Assembly (NCBI RefSeq): GCF_000971395.1
Contig: NZ_BBME01000019.1
Location: 1 to 64,000, forward strand
Reading direction: 5' to 3'
Origin: Demequina iriomotensis
GTDB taxonomy: Bacteria; Actinomycetota; Actinomycetes; Actinomycetales; Demequinaceae
DNA length: 64,000 nt
The notes below the pieces were generated by a model. That model searched no databases. It worked only from the letters and a program-made list of their open reading frames with translations, and was not told where the DNA came from. The translations under genes were made by a program, and so were the position numbers. Below, piece by piece: positions 42,149 through 50,147 of the stretch (positions are counted from its first letter, which is position 1; every line of letters begins with the position of its first letter).

Positions 42149-42582
42149 CCGCCATCCCCGCGACCGCCGCGCTGCTGGGCCTTGAGCCGCACCCCGAGGG
42201 CGGCTGGTTCCGCCGCACCTACACCGCATCGTCCGCCGTCGACACGGCGGGCGGCCCCCGCCCCGCCGCGACGATCATCCACTACCTCCTCACGCCCGAC
42301 GAGGAGAGCGCGTGGCACGTGGTCAGCTCCGACGAGGTCTGGCTGTGGCACGGCCCCGGCGCGCTCGAGCTGCGGCTCGGCGGCGCGGGCGACGCGCCGG
42401 ACGATGCGGCGGTCGCGGTGACGCTCGGCCCGGACCTCGCCGCCGGTCACGTCGCGCAGGCGCTCGTCCCCGCGGGGACCTGGCAGGCGGCCCGACCGGC
42501 CACGGACCAGGAGGTTCTGGTGAGCTGCGCGGTCTCCCCCGGCTTCGACTTCGCCGACTGGAGGCTCGCGGCGCACGAGTAG
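42145..42582 (+). CDS. DUF985 cupin-fold protein
   Basis: A 145-aa cupin of the DUF985 (YML079w-like) family. The family opening L-G-L-E-P-H-P-E-G-G-W-F-R-R-T-Y (11-26) is complete, followed by I-I-H-Y-L-L-T-P-D-E-E-S-A-W-H, the W-L-W-H-G-P-G-A-L strand and V-P-A-G-T-W-Q-A-A near the end, then F-D-F-A-D-W. Members are structurally sugar-isomerase-like but without proven activity. ATGA coupling places it in the hydrolase-amidohydrolase operon, so it may act on the released sugar or ligand. Confidence 0.9.
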   Translation: MTAIPATAALLGLEPHPEGGWFRRTYTASSAVDTAGGPRPAATIIHYLLTPDEESAWHVVSSDEVWLWHGPGALELRLGGAGDAPDDAAVAVTLGPDLAAGHVAQALVPAGTWQAARPATDQEVLVSCAVSPGFDFADWRLAAHE

Positions 42583-42585
42583 ACT
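42580..42585 (+). promoter_or_regulatory. -10 box before the amino-acid ABC operon
   Basis: TAGACT at the end of the cupin gene matches TAnnnT. It lies about 60 bp before the binding-protein ATG and would give a separate start for the transporter. Confidence 0.3.
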
Positions 42586-42644
42586 GTGCGCGCGAGGCCG
42601 ACGACGGCCCCAGACTCCCCCCTTTCACTCTTTCGAGGAGCATC

Positions 42645-43514
42645 ATGATCAGCACACGTGTGCGCGCAGGCCTGTTCGCGACGACCGCCGTCTCGGCGAT
42701 GATGCTGGCGGGCTGCTCCTCCTCCCCGGAGGCCGAGCCCACCGCCGCCGCGACCGACGCGACCTCGACCGCCGCCGAGGCGCCGCTCGAGACCGTCACC
42801 GAGGGCAAGCTCACCATCGCGACCGGCGAGCCCGCCTACGAGCCGTGGGTCATCGGCGACGCGCCCGAGACCGGCGAGGGCTTCGAGTCCGCCGTCGCGT
42901 ACGCGGTCGCCGAGGAGCTCGGCTTCGCCGAGTCCGACGTCGTGTGGGTCCGCACGGGCTTCGACGAGGCGATCGCGCCGGGCGCGAAGGACTGGGACCT
43001 CAACATCCAGCAGTTCTCGATCACGCCCGAGCGCGCGCAGGCCGTCGACTTCTCGAGCCCGTACTACACGACCACCCAGGCGCTCGTCGCCGTCGACGGC
43101 TCCGCCTTCGCGGACGCGACCAGCGTCGGCGACCTCGCGGGTGCGAAGGTCGGCGTCGCGGTCGGGACCACCTCGTACGACGTCGCCGTCGAGAAGCTCG
43201 GCGACGACGACCTCGCGGTGTTCAACAACGTCGCCGACGTGGTCGCGGCGCTCAACGCCGGCCAGATCGACGCGTTCGTGACCGACCTCCCGGGCGCCTT
43301 CTACTCGGCCTACGTCGAGGTCGACAACGGCACCATCGTCGGCCAGTTCGCGGGCTCCGAGGGCGGCGACGACTTCGGCCTCGTGCTGCCCAAGGGCTCG
43401 TCGCTGACCGCGCCCGTCACCGCCGCGGTCGACGAGCTCCGCGACAACGGCACCCTCACCGCGCTCGAGTCCGAGTGGCTGTCCGAGGCCGTCGACGTGC
43501 CGGTCCTCGGCTAA
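42645..43514 (+). CDS. Polar amino-acid-type ABC substrate-binding lipoprotein
   Basis: A 289-aa family-3 solute-binding protein. The signal peptide ends with M-L-A-G-C-S-S-S, a lipobox. The mature protein has a low-complexity Ala/Thr/Glu linker, then G-K-L-T-I-A-T-G-E-P-A-Y-E-P-W, G-F-E-S-A-V-A-Y-A-V-A, and the second lobe with F-S-S-P-Y-Y-T-T-T-Q-A and G-V-A-V-G-T-T-S-Y. CGAGGAG precedes ATG 42645. The fold usually binds amino acids (glutamate, glutamine, histidine or cystine). The upstream thioether-cleaving operon makes homocysteine-like or S-linked amino-acid ligands attractive, but that is speculation. Confidence 0.92.
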   Translation: MISTRVRAGLFATTAVSAMMLAGCSSSPEAEPTAAATDATSTAAEAPLETVTEGKLTIATGEPAYEPWVIGDAPETGEGFESAVAYAVAEELGFAESDVVWVRTGFDEAIAPGAKDWDLNIQQFSITPERAQAVDFSSPYYTTTQALVAVDGSAFADATSVGDLAGAKVGVAVGTTSYDVAVEKLGDDDLAVFNNVADVVAALNAGQIDAFVTDLPGAFYSAYVEVDNGTIVGQFAGSEGGDDFGLVLPKGSSLTAPVTAAVDELRDNGTLTALESEWLSEAVDVPVLG

Positions 43515-43520
43515 GCGACG

Positions 43521-44396
43521 ATGACGGACCGGACGGCGGGCACGGACGTGGAGGCCTGGCAGCCCAGCGAGCTCGAGCTCGACCGTAGGCTGCAGCGTCG
43601 CCGCGCGTCCCGCCGTTCGGTCCTGGTCGCCCTCGTCTCGACGGCAGTCTTCGCGGGCGTCGTCGGCTGGACGGTGCTGACCTCCCCCGGCTGGGAGAAC
43701 GTCCAGCAGACGTTCTTCGACCCCGGGATCGCGGCGAAGTCCTTCCCCAAGATCCTCGAGGGCCTGTGGCTCAACATCCGCGTGCTGTTCTTCGCGACGA
43801 TCGCGGTCGCGGTGGTGGCGACGCTGCTCGCGGTGATGCGATCGCTGCGGGGGCCCGTGTGGTTCCCGCTGCGTGCCCTCGCCACCGGCTACACGGACCT
43901 GTTTCGCGGGCTGCCGGTGCTCATCGTCCTGTACCTCGTGGGCTTCGGCATCCCGGCCCTCAACCCCGAGGACCGCGTCCCGGTCGCTCTCCTCGGCACC
44001 ATCGGCATCTCGCTGTGCTACTCGGCGTACGTGGCCGAGGTGCTGCGCGCCGGCATGGAGGCCGTGCATCCGTCGCAGCGCATCGCGGCGCGGTCGCTGG
44101 GCCTGTCCCACGCCAAGACGCTGCGGCTCGTGGTGATCCCGCAGGCGCTCCGCAAGGTGGTGCCGGCGCTCATGAACGACTTCGTGTCGATGCAGAAGGA
44201 CGTGGGCCTCATCTCGGTCCTCGGCGCCGTCGACGCGGTCCGCGCGGCGCAGATCGTCCAGGCCCAGACCTACAACTTCACGCCCTACGTGGTGGCGGGC
44301 CTCATGTTCGTGGCGCTGTCGTTCCCCATGATCCGCCTCACGGACGCGGTGTCCGCGCGGATGGCCAAGCGCGAGCAGATGGGAGGGACCGTATGA
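43521..44396 (+). CDS. Polar amino-acid-type ABC permease
   Basis: A 291-aa permease of the HisM/GlnP type with a long charged N-terminus (about 35 residues), one extra helix, and then the five-helix core. Family marks are T-D-L-F-R-G-L-P-V-L-I-V-L (about 125-137) and the EAA loop E-V-L-R-A-G-M-E-A-V-H-P-S-Q-R-I-A-A-R-S-L-G-L (about 174-196). The extra insert W-E-N-V-Q-Q-T-F-F-D-P before the core is typical of actinobacterial cystine/glutamate-type permeases. It starts 6 bp after the binding-protein stop. Confidence 0.93.
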   Translation: MTDRTAGTDVEAWQPSELELDRRLQRRRASRRSVLVALVSTAVFAGVVGWTVLTSPGWENVQQTFFDPGIAAKSFPKILEGLWLNIRVLFFATIAVAVVATLLAVMRSLRGPVWFPLRALATGYTDLFRGLPVLIVLYLVGFGIPALNPEDRVPVALLGTIGISLCYSAYVAEVLRAGMEAVHPSQRIAARSLGLSHAKTLRLVVIPQALRKVVPALMNDFVSMQKDVGLISVLGAVDAVRAAQIVQAQTYNFTPYVVAGLMFVALSFPMIRLTDAVSARMAKREQMGGTV

Positions 44397-45127
44397 GCGT
44401 CCTCGAGCTCCACGGTATCCACAAGCTCTTCGGCGACAACCACGTCCTCAAGGGCGTCGACCTCGAGATCGACTCGCACGAGGTGGTCGTGGTCATCGGC
44501 GCCTCCGGCTCCGGCAAGTCGACCCTCATGCGGACCATCAACCTGATCGAGCGGGTCGACGACGGCCGCATCCTGCTGTCGGGCGACGACATCACGGACC
44601 CCGCGGTGGACGTCGACAAGGTCCGGGCCCGCATCGGCGTGGTGTTCCAGCACTTCAATCTGTTCCCGCACATGCGCGTGATCGACAACGTCACCCTCGC
44701 GGCCCGCAAGGTGCACGGCACCGATCCCGAGGTGGCCCGTGATCGCGCCATCGGCCTGCTCGAAAAGTTCGGCCTGGGCGAGAAGGTGCGCGACTTCCCC
44801 GACCGGCTGTCGGGCGGTCAGCAGCAGCGCGTCGCGATCGTGCGCGCGATCATGACCGATCCCGAGCTGCTGCTGCTCGACGAGATCACGTCGGCCCTCG
44901 ACCCCATGCTCGTGGGCGAGGTGCTCGACCTGGTCCGCGACCTCAAGGCGCAGGGCTCGACCATGCTCATGGCGACGCACGAGATGAGCTTCGCGCGCTC
45001 GGTGGCCGACCGCATCGTCTTCATGCACAGCGGCCGCCCGCTCGAGGTGGGCCCGCCGGAGCAGATCTTCGGCGACCCGCAGCGCCCCGAGACGCGCGAG
45101 TTCCTCGCGCGCGTCACGCACCGCTGA
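44393..45127 (+). CDS. Polar amino-acid-type ABC ATPase
   Basis: A 244-aa ATPase of the GlnQ/HisP class: Walker A G-A-S-G-S-G-K-S-T (about 38-46), V-F-Q-H-F-N-L-F-P-H-M Q-loop, signature L-S-G-G-Q-Q-Q-R, Walker B L-L-L-L-D-E-I-T-S-A-L-D-P, and switch M-A-T-H-E-M. The E-I-T-S-A-L-D variant of E-P-T-S-A-L-D keeps the catalytic Glu. ATG 44393 overlaps the permease stop (ATGA). It ends the importer operon. Confidence 0.95.
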   Translation: MSVLELHGIHKLFGDNHVLKGVDLEIDSHEVVVVIGASGSGKSTLMRTINLIERVDDGRILLSGDDITDPAVDVDKVRARIGVVFQHFNLFPHMRVIDNVTLAARKVHGTDPEVARDRAIGLLEKFGLGEKVRDFPDRLSGGQQQRVAIVRAIMTDPELLLLDEITSALDPMLVGEVLDLVRDLKAQGSTMLMATHEMSFARSVADRIVFMHSGRPLEVGPPEQIFGDPQRPETREFLARVTHR

Positions 45128-45151
45128 CCCGACCGCGACCGCGTCACAGTC

Positions 45152-45242
45152 CGCTCCGCACGGTCTCAGATCCGACACACCGAGGAAACGGGCACGATGC
45201 ACGGCCTGGGCCGGCGTGTCGCCGTTCAGACCGTGCGGAGCG
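45152..45242. repeat. Inverted-repeat element with different arms but shared core
   Basis: The arms 45152-45166 (CGCTCCGCACGGTCT) and 45228-45242 pair perfectly over 15 bp. Inside lie CCGACACACCG and CCGGCGTGTCGCCG, the same core as in the elements at 647 and 19220, and ACGATGC in the middle. It lies between the convergent ABC ATPase and GH65 genes, so it could also end both transcripts. Confidence 0.65.
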
Positions 45243-45260
45243 AATCTGGCGGGGCGCGGG

Positions 45261-47780
45261 TCAGTCCAGGTCCACGTCCTGGTCCACCACCGCCGGGAGC
45301 GAGGCCGTCACCACCGAGCCGTCCGCGCGCATCGTGCCGTGGAAGGCGGCGGCGTCCGGGGCTCCCGGCAGGCGCGGTCCCTGATCGGGCAGCGGCACCA
45401 CCACGTCCTCGCCGCGCAGCACGCTCACGCGCTGGCCGCGCACCATCACGGTGAGGCCCTGGCCCTCCTCGACCGTGAAGGCGATCTCCTCGGGGCGCAC
45501 CGACACGCGCAGCCGCGTGCCCTTCTGCGTGAGCCGGAAGCGCAGCTCGGGCCACGGCTCGGGCAGGCGCGGGTCGAAGGACAGCACGCCTCCGTAGTCG
45601 CGCATGCCGCCGAAGCCGTGCACCAGCGCCGACCACACGCCGCCGGCCGAGGCCACGTGCACGCCGTCCGCGGTGTTCGAGTGCAGGTCCGCGATGTCGA
45701 CGAACAGCCCGTCCCAGAAGTACCTCAGGGCGAGCTCGTGATAGCCGACCTCGGCCGCCATGATCGACTGCACCACGCCCGACAGCGTCGAGTCCCCCGT
45801 GGTGATCGGGTCGTAGTAGTCGAAGTCGGCCTGCTTCTCCTCGAACGTGAACTGGTCGCCCTGGAGGAACAGTGCGAGCACCACGTCGGCCTGCTTGAGG
45901 ACCTGGAAGCGGTAGATGACCAGCGGATGGAAGTGCAGGAGCAGCGGCCGCTGCTCCGGCGGGGTGTTCTCGAGGTCCCACAGCTCGCGCTCGTGGAACA
46001 GCGCGTCCTGAGGATGGATGCCCAGGTCGTCGTCCCACAGGATGGCCATGGCCTCGGCCGCGGACTCCCACTCGATGACCTCGGCGTCCTCGAGCCCGAG
46101 CCGCGCCACCATGCGGCGGTACTGGTCGGGCCACATCGAGGCGAGCTTGCGCACGGACGCGGCGGCGGCACGCAGGTTGAAGCGCGCCATGACGTTCGTG
46201 TAGAGGTTGTCGTTCACCACGGTGGTGTACTCGTCCGGGCCCGTGACGCCGTGGATGCGGAAGCTCGAGCCGTCGCCCTTGATGTTGCGCCAGAAGCCCA
46301 GGTCCGCCCACATGCGCGCGGTCTGCACCAGGATGTCGATGCCCTCGCGCGCAAGGAACTCGTCGTCGCCCGTGGCCTTGACGTACTTGTCGATGGCGAA
46401 GGAGATGTCCGCGTCGATGTGGTACTGCGCGGTGCCCGCCGCGTAGTAGGCCGAGGCCTCCTCGCCGTTGATGGTCCGCCACGGGAAGAGCGCGCCGTGC
46501 TGCGCGAGCTCCCCCGCCCGCTCGATGGCCTTGGGCAGCATCCGATACCGGTACCTCAGCGCGTTCCGGGCGATGCCCGGCGACGTGTAGACGAAGAAGG
46601 GCACCACGTAGATCTCGGTGTCCCAGAAGTAGTGGCCGCTGTAGCCCGAGCCCGTCACGCCCTTCGCCGCGACACCCTGGCCGTCGCCGCGCGCCGCCGC
46701 CTGCGCGAGCTGGAACAGGTTCCACCGCACCGCCTGCTGGATGCGGTCGTCCCCGACCACCTCGACGTCCGACCGCGCCCAGAAGTCCTCGAGCCACGAC
46801 TCCTGGTCCGCGAACTGCTTCTCGACGCCCTCCTCGCGCACGCGCGACAGCGTCCGGTGGCACCGGTCGCCGAGCTCGCGCGCCGGCACCGCGCGGGACG
46901 TGTGATAGGTCACCACCTTGGTGAGCGTGAACGTCCGGCCGGGCGCGGCGCGGAAGCGGTATACCGCCTTCGCGTAGTCCGGCTGGATCTCCGTCTCGTG
47001 GTCCACGTCGCCGTCGAACTCGTAGGTGTGCTCCATCGCGACGGCGAGGGTCATGCCCGAGTTCACGCACTGGTAGCCCAGCAGCAGGTGGTCGTCGTGG
47101 GCACGATGCAGGCGCGGCTCGAGCACGCGCTCGTCGAACGCCTCCGACTTGCGCGGGTCGAAGCCGGCGGTGGCGCCCGGGCTCGAGCGGTACTCGTCGG
47201 CACCGGCCTGGCGGTTGAGCAGCTGCGACGAGATCGCGACCGGCGCCTCGTGATCGAGCAGGGTCACCTCGAACTGCATGATCGCGAGGTGGCGCTGACG
47301 GAACGACACCATGCGGCGCGAGCGCACGCGCACGCGGTTGCCGGCCGGCGTGCGCCACAGCAGGTCCCGCGTGAGCACGCCGGTGCGCATGTCGAGCGTG
47401 CGCGAGTACTCCGGCAGGTCCGCGACGGACAGCAGCAGCGGCTCGTCGTCGACGTACAGCCGGATGATCTTGGGGTCCGGCACGTTGACGATGGTCTGAC
47501 CGGTCCGCGCGAAGCCGTACGCCTCCTCGGCGTGACGGATGCGCCACGTCTCGTGGAAGCCGTTGATGAAGGTGCCGTGCGCGTGCGCATCGTGCCCCTC
47601 CTCGATGTTGCCGCGGAGCCCCAGGTAGCCGTTGCCCACCGAGAACAGCGTCTCCGTGGTGCCCAGGTCGTCCTCGTCGAACTCGCTCTCGACCAGGCGC
47701 CACGGGTCGGCAGGGAACCGCAGCCGGTCGACGTAGTCCGGCGCGCTCATGTCGTCGAGCGCGCGCTGCGCGGCCTTCAT
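45261..47780 (-). CDS. GH65 disaccharide phosphorylase
   Basis: An 839-aa inverting phosphorylase of glycoside hydrolase family 65 (maltose, kojibiose, trehalose or nigerose phosphorylase). N-terminal beta-sandwich: E-T-L-F-S-V-G-N-G-Y-L-G-L-R-G-N (about 44-59). The (alpha/alpha)6 barrel has G-Y-S-G-H-Y-F-W-D-T-E (about 376-386), the acid catalyst in T-G-P-D-E-Y (Glu near 513), and a C-terminal phosphate-site region. It would release beta-glucose-1-phosphate from an imported disaccharide. The start is ATG 47780, overlapping the mutase stop as ATGA. The pairing fixes the beta-phosphate product; the disaccharide is not known. Confidence 0.93.
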   Translation of the reverse strand: MKAAQRALDDMSAPDYVDRLRFPADPWRLVESEFDEDDLGTTETLFSVGNGYLGLRGNIEEGHDAHAHGTFINGFHETWRIRHAEEAYGFARTGQTIVNVPDPKIIRLYVDDEPLLLSVADLPEYSRTLDMRTGVLTRDLLWRTPAGNRVRVRSRRMVSFRQRHLAIMQFEVTLLDHEAPVAISSQLLNRQAGADEYRSSPGATAGFDPRKSEAFDERVLEPRLHRAHDDHLLLGYQCVNSGMTLAVAMEHTYEFDGDVDHETEIQPDYAKAVYRFRAAPGRTFTLTKVVTYHTSRAVPARELGDRCHRTLSRVREEGVEKQFADQESWLEDFWARSDVEVVGDDRIQQAVRWNLFQLAQAAARGDGQGVAAKGVTGSGYSGHYFWDTEIYVVPFFVYTSPGIARNALRYRYRMLPKAIERAGELAQHGALFPWRTINGEEASAYYAAGTAQYHIDADISFAIDKYVKATGDDEFLAREGIDILVQTARMWADLGFWRNIKGDGSSFRIHGVTGPDEYTTVVNDNLYTNVMARFNLRAAAASVRKLASMWPDQYRRMVARLGLEDAEVIEWESAAEAMAILWDDDLGIHPQDALFHERELWDLENTPPEQRPLLLHFHPLVIYRFQVLKQADVVLALFLQGDQFTFEEKQADFDYYDPITTGDSTLSGVVQSIMAAEVGYHELALRYFWDGLFVDIADLHSNTADGVHVASAGGVWSALVHGFGGMRDYGGVLSFDPRLPEPWPELRFRLTQKGTRLRVSVRPEEIAFTVEEGQGLTVMVRGQRVSVLRGEDVVVPLPDQGPRLPGAPDAAAFHGTMRADGSVVTASLPAVVDQDVDLD

Positions 47781-48529
47781 CGCTGCACCAGCTCCTCGAG
47801 GTCCTGCACCACGATGTCCGCGCCGCCCTCCTTGAGGTCCTCGGCGCCCGCTCCCCGGTCGACGCCGACCACGAGCCCGAACGCCCCCGCGCGCCCGGCG
47901 GCGACCCCGGACATGGCGTCCTCGATCACCACGGCGCCCTCCTTGGGCACGCCGAGCAGCTCGGCACCCCTGAGGTAGGTGTCGGGGGCGGGCTTGCCGG
48001 GCAGGCCGGTGTCCGCGGCCACCTGGCCGTCGACCACCACCTCGAAGCGGTGCGCGAGCCCCGCCGCCGCGAGCACCGCGGGAGCGTTGCGCGAGCTCGA
48101 CACCACGGCCATCGCACACCCGACGGACTCGAGGTGGTCGATGAGCGCGACCGAGCCGGGGTACGGCGTCACGCCCTCGTCGCGCAGGATCGCCGCGAAC
48201 ATGTCGTTCTTCTCGTTGCCCAGCCCGCAGACCGTCTCGGTGCCCGCCGCATCGTCCGGCGTCCCCTCCGGAAGAGTGACGCCGCGCGACGCGAGGCACG
48301 AGCGCACGCCGTCGTAGCGCGGCTTGCCGTCGACGTACGCGAAGTAGTCGGCGTCCGTGTAGGCGGGGGTCACCCCGTGCGACTCGAAGTAGTCGGTGAA
48401 CATCCGCCGCCATGCGTCCATGTGCACGTCCGCGGTCGGCGTGAGCACGCCGTCCAGGTCGAACAGCGCGGCGGCGAAGCTCGCGTCGGGCACCTGCGGC
48501 AGGCGCCAGGGGCCGGTCGTGGTCGTCAC
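47777..48529 (-). CDS. pgmB: Beta-phosphoglucomutase
   Basis: A 250-aa HAD-superfamily mutase that converts beta-glucose-1-phosphate to glucose-6-phosphate. Active site F-D-L-D-G-V-L (Asp24 nucleophile, Asp26 acid/base), a helical cap with V-D-G-K-P-R-Y-D-G-V, then S-S-S-R-N-A and G-K-P-A-P-D-T-Y, and metal acids in V-I-E-D-A-M-S-G. GGGAGAA precedes GTG 48529. The cap motif Y-V-D-G-K-P-R-Y is that of beta-PGM rather than other HAD phosphatases. It is the upstream partner of GH65. Confidence 0.93.
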   Translation of the reverse strand: MTTTTGPWRLPQVPDASFAAALFDLDGVLTPTADVHMDAWRRMFTDYFESHGVTPAYTDADYFAYVDGKPRYDGVRSCLASRGVTLPEGTPDDAAGTETVCGLGNEKNDMFAAILRDEGVTPYPGSVALIDHLESVGCAMAVVSSSRNAPAVLAAAGLAHRFEVVVDGQVAADTGLPGKPAPDTYLRGAELLGVPKEGAVVIEDAMSGVAAGRAGAFGLVVGVDRGAGAEDLKEGGADIVVQDLEELVQR

Positions 48530-48714
48530 GGTTCTCCCTCCAGCTCGTGGGATCGGTCGAATGCCAGGCACTCGGTCGAACGCGCGCACCCCGAGGATTG
48601 TTTCGGCGGCACGCGCGGCACGTCCCCTCGATAGTAGCCACGCGGGCGGCGGCGGTGTCGAGAAAGGTCCCGCCCACGGGACGATGCGCCCGGTCGACCC
48701 CGCCGGGCCCCACC

Positions 48715-48720
48715 TAGAGT
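48715..48720 (+). promoter_or_regulatory. -10 box of a leaderless gene
   Basis: TAGAGT fits TAnnnT and ends 6 nt before ATG 48727. There is no ribosome site, so a leaderless message is likely. Confidence 0.4.
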
Positions 48721-48726
48721 GAGGGC

Positions 48727-49347
48727 ATGGACAGCACAGCGCTCGAGCCGATGCGCGCCGAGGACCTCGTGCCGGGCGCCGTGCTCGAGCAGCGCCACCT
48801 CGACGGCGGCGTGCTCGGCGATGTCGAGGCGCCCGACGTCGAGCTCCTCGAGTGCGTGGTGAGCGACACGCAGGCCCGCGAGTGCCGCCTTCCGAACCTC
48901 CGGATCACGGGGACCACCGTGCTCGGCTCCTCGGTCGCGATGTTCGCCGCGCCTGGCGCGACGGTGGTCGCGGGCCGGCTCGAGGGGGTCCGGATCGGCG
49001 CGCTCCTGCTCGACGGCGCCGACGTGTCCGTGCACCGCATCGTCTCGTCGCGCATCGACGTCCTGTCGCTGCGCGACGCCAAGGTCCGCCGCCTCGAGAT
49101 CTCCGACTGTCAGATCGGGCTGCTCGACCTCGGCGGCGCGAAGATCCGCGAGCTCACCGTCGACGGCGGGTCCATCGCCGAGCTGCTCCCGTCCCGCGGC
49201 GACGTCCAGGCCTGCGACGTCTCGCGCACCGCGCTCGGACGGATCCTCGAGCCCGGCGGGATGCGGGGGCTCACGCTCTCGGCCGCGCAGGCGATGACGC
49301 TGGGGCCCGACCTCGCCGCGCATCTCGGGGCGACCGTCGTCGACTGA
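48727..49347 (+). CDS. Pentapeptide-repeat-like protein
   Basis: A 206-aa soluble protein built of regularly spaced Leu/Val positions: L-x-x-V/A-x patterns such as L-L-E-C-V-V, L-L-L-D-G-A-D-V-S-V and L-S-L-R-D-A-K-V-R-R-L-E-I-S. These are degenerate pentapeptide (A(D/N)LxN) coils, a right-handed beta-helix. No catalytic motif is visible. Some family members mimic DNA and bind gyrase, but conservation here is too weak to claim that. It is monocistronic, behind its own leaderless-type promoter, and is convergent with pth. Confidence 0.75.
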   Translation: MDSTALEPMRAEDLVPGAVLEQRHLDGGVLGDVEAPDVELLECVVSDTQARECRLPNLRITGTTVLGSSVAMFAAPGATVVAGRLEGVRIGALLLDGADVSVHRIVSSRIDVLSLRDAKVRRLEISDCQIGLLDLGGAKIRELTVDGGSIAELLPSRGDVQACDVSRTALGRILEPGGMRGLTLSAAQAMTLGPDLAAHLGATVVD

Positions 49348-49390
49348 GGGCTCAGCGGCCGGCGCCGATATCGGGTCGCGACTCGCTCGT

Positions 49391-49426
49391 TCCGACATGC
49401 GGGTCGACGGCAGCCCCCATGTCGGA
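49391..49426. terminator. Hairpin between convergent genes
   Basis: TCCGACATG (49391-49399) and CATGTCGGA (49418-49426) pair perfectly over 9 bp around an 18-nt loop. An outer GGCGCC...GGCGCC pairing surrounds it. It sits between the pentapeptide-like gene and pth and may end both; a long-hairpin repeat is an alternative reading. Confidence 0.45.
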
Positions 49427-49491
49427 CCGGGCGGCGCCACGTCCTGCTCCCGCGCTGATCGCGGGCGGCGCCCGTGGGGCGGCCTGAGGGC

Positions 49492-50064
49492 TCAGCCCTT
49501 GGTGTGGAACCTCATCTGCGCGGCCTCGAGGCCGTCGCCGAGGATCGCCTCGACGGCGTCCGCCGCATCGTCCACGAGGAACGGCAGCTCCTTGCGCTCG
49601 GCCGCGGAGAACGGCTTGAGCACGAACGTCGCGGCCTCCATGCGACCCGGCGGGCGGCCGATGCCCACGCGGACGCGGATGTAGTCCGGCGTGCCGAGCG
49701 CCTTGGTGACGTCCTTGAGCCCGTTGTGGCCCGCGGACCCGCCGCCGCGCTTGATCTTCACGGTGCCGAACGGGATGTCGAGCTCGTCGTGGACCACGAT
49801 CACGTCGGTCGGCTGCACGGAGCAGTACTTCATGAGCGAGGACGTGGGACCGCCGGAGACGTTCATGTAGGACATCGGCACGCCGATCACCACGGGCCGG
49901 CCCGCGAGGCGCACGGTGGCGTTGCGAGTGTGCGTCTTCTTCTGCACGGACAGGGACGAGGCGCCGCGGCTCGCGAGCTCGTCGATCACCATCTGGCCGA
50001 TGTTGTGACGCGTCTCGGCGTACTCGGGACCCGGGTTGCCCAGGCCGATCACCAGGTTCTCCAC
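49492..50064 (-). CDS. pth: Peptidyl-tRNA hydrolase
   Basis: Pth (190 aa) recycles peptidyl-tRNAs released during translation. Signature L-V-I-G-L-G-N-P-G-P-E-Y-A-E-T-R-H-N-I-G (4-22, catalytic His about 20), M-N-V-S-G-G, H-D-E-L-D-I-P-F-G, and G-S-A-G-H-N-G-L-K-D. GTG 50064 is chosen because GAGGGAG precedes it. It follows rplY in the conserved rplY-pth pair. Confidence 0.96.
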   Translation of the reverse strand: MENLVIGLGNPGPEYAETRHNIGQMVIDELASRGASSLSVQKKTHTRNATVRLAGRPVVIGVPMSYMNVSGGPTSSLMKYCSVQPTDVIVVHDELDIPFGTVKIKRGGGSAGHNGLKDVTKALGTPDYIRVRVGIGRPPGRMEAATFVLKPFSAAERKELPFLVDDAADAVEAILGDGLEAAQMRFHTKG

Positions 50065-50101
50065 GTGCGCTCCCTCTTCTCCCTGTCCCGCAGACGACGA
50101 C

Positions 50102-50133
50102 GCCCGGCTCGCCCACAGTCGGGCGAGCCGGGC
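50102..50133 (-). terminator. Hairpin between rplY and pth
   Basis: A 13-bp stem (GCCCGGCTCGCCC 50102-50114; 50121-50133) with an ACAGTC loop lies just past the rplY stop. It has no U-tract and may be a partial terminator or an mRNA-stability element within the operon. Confidence 0.5.
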
Positions 50134-50147
50134 GAGCATCGGTGAGA

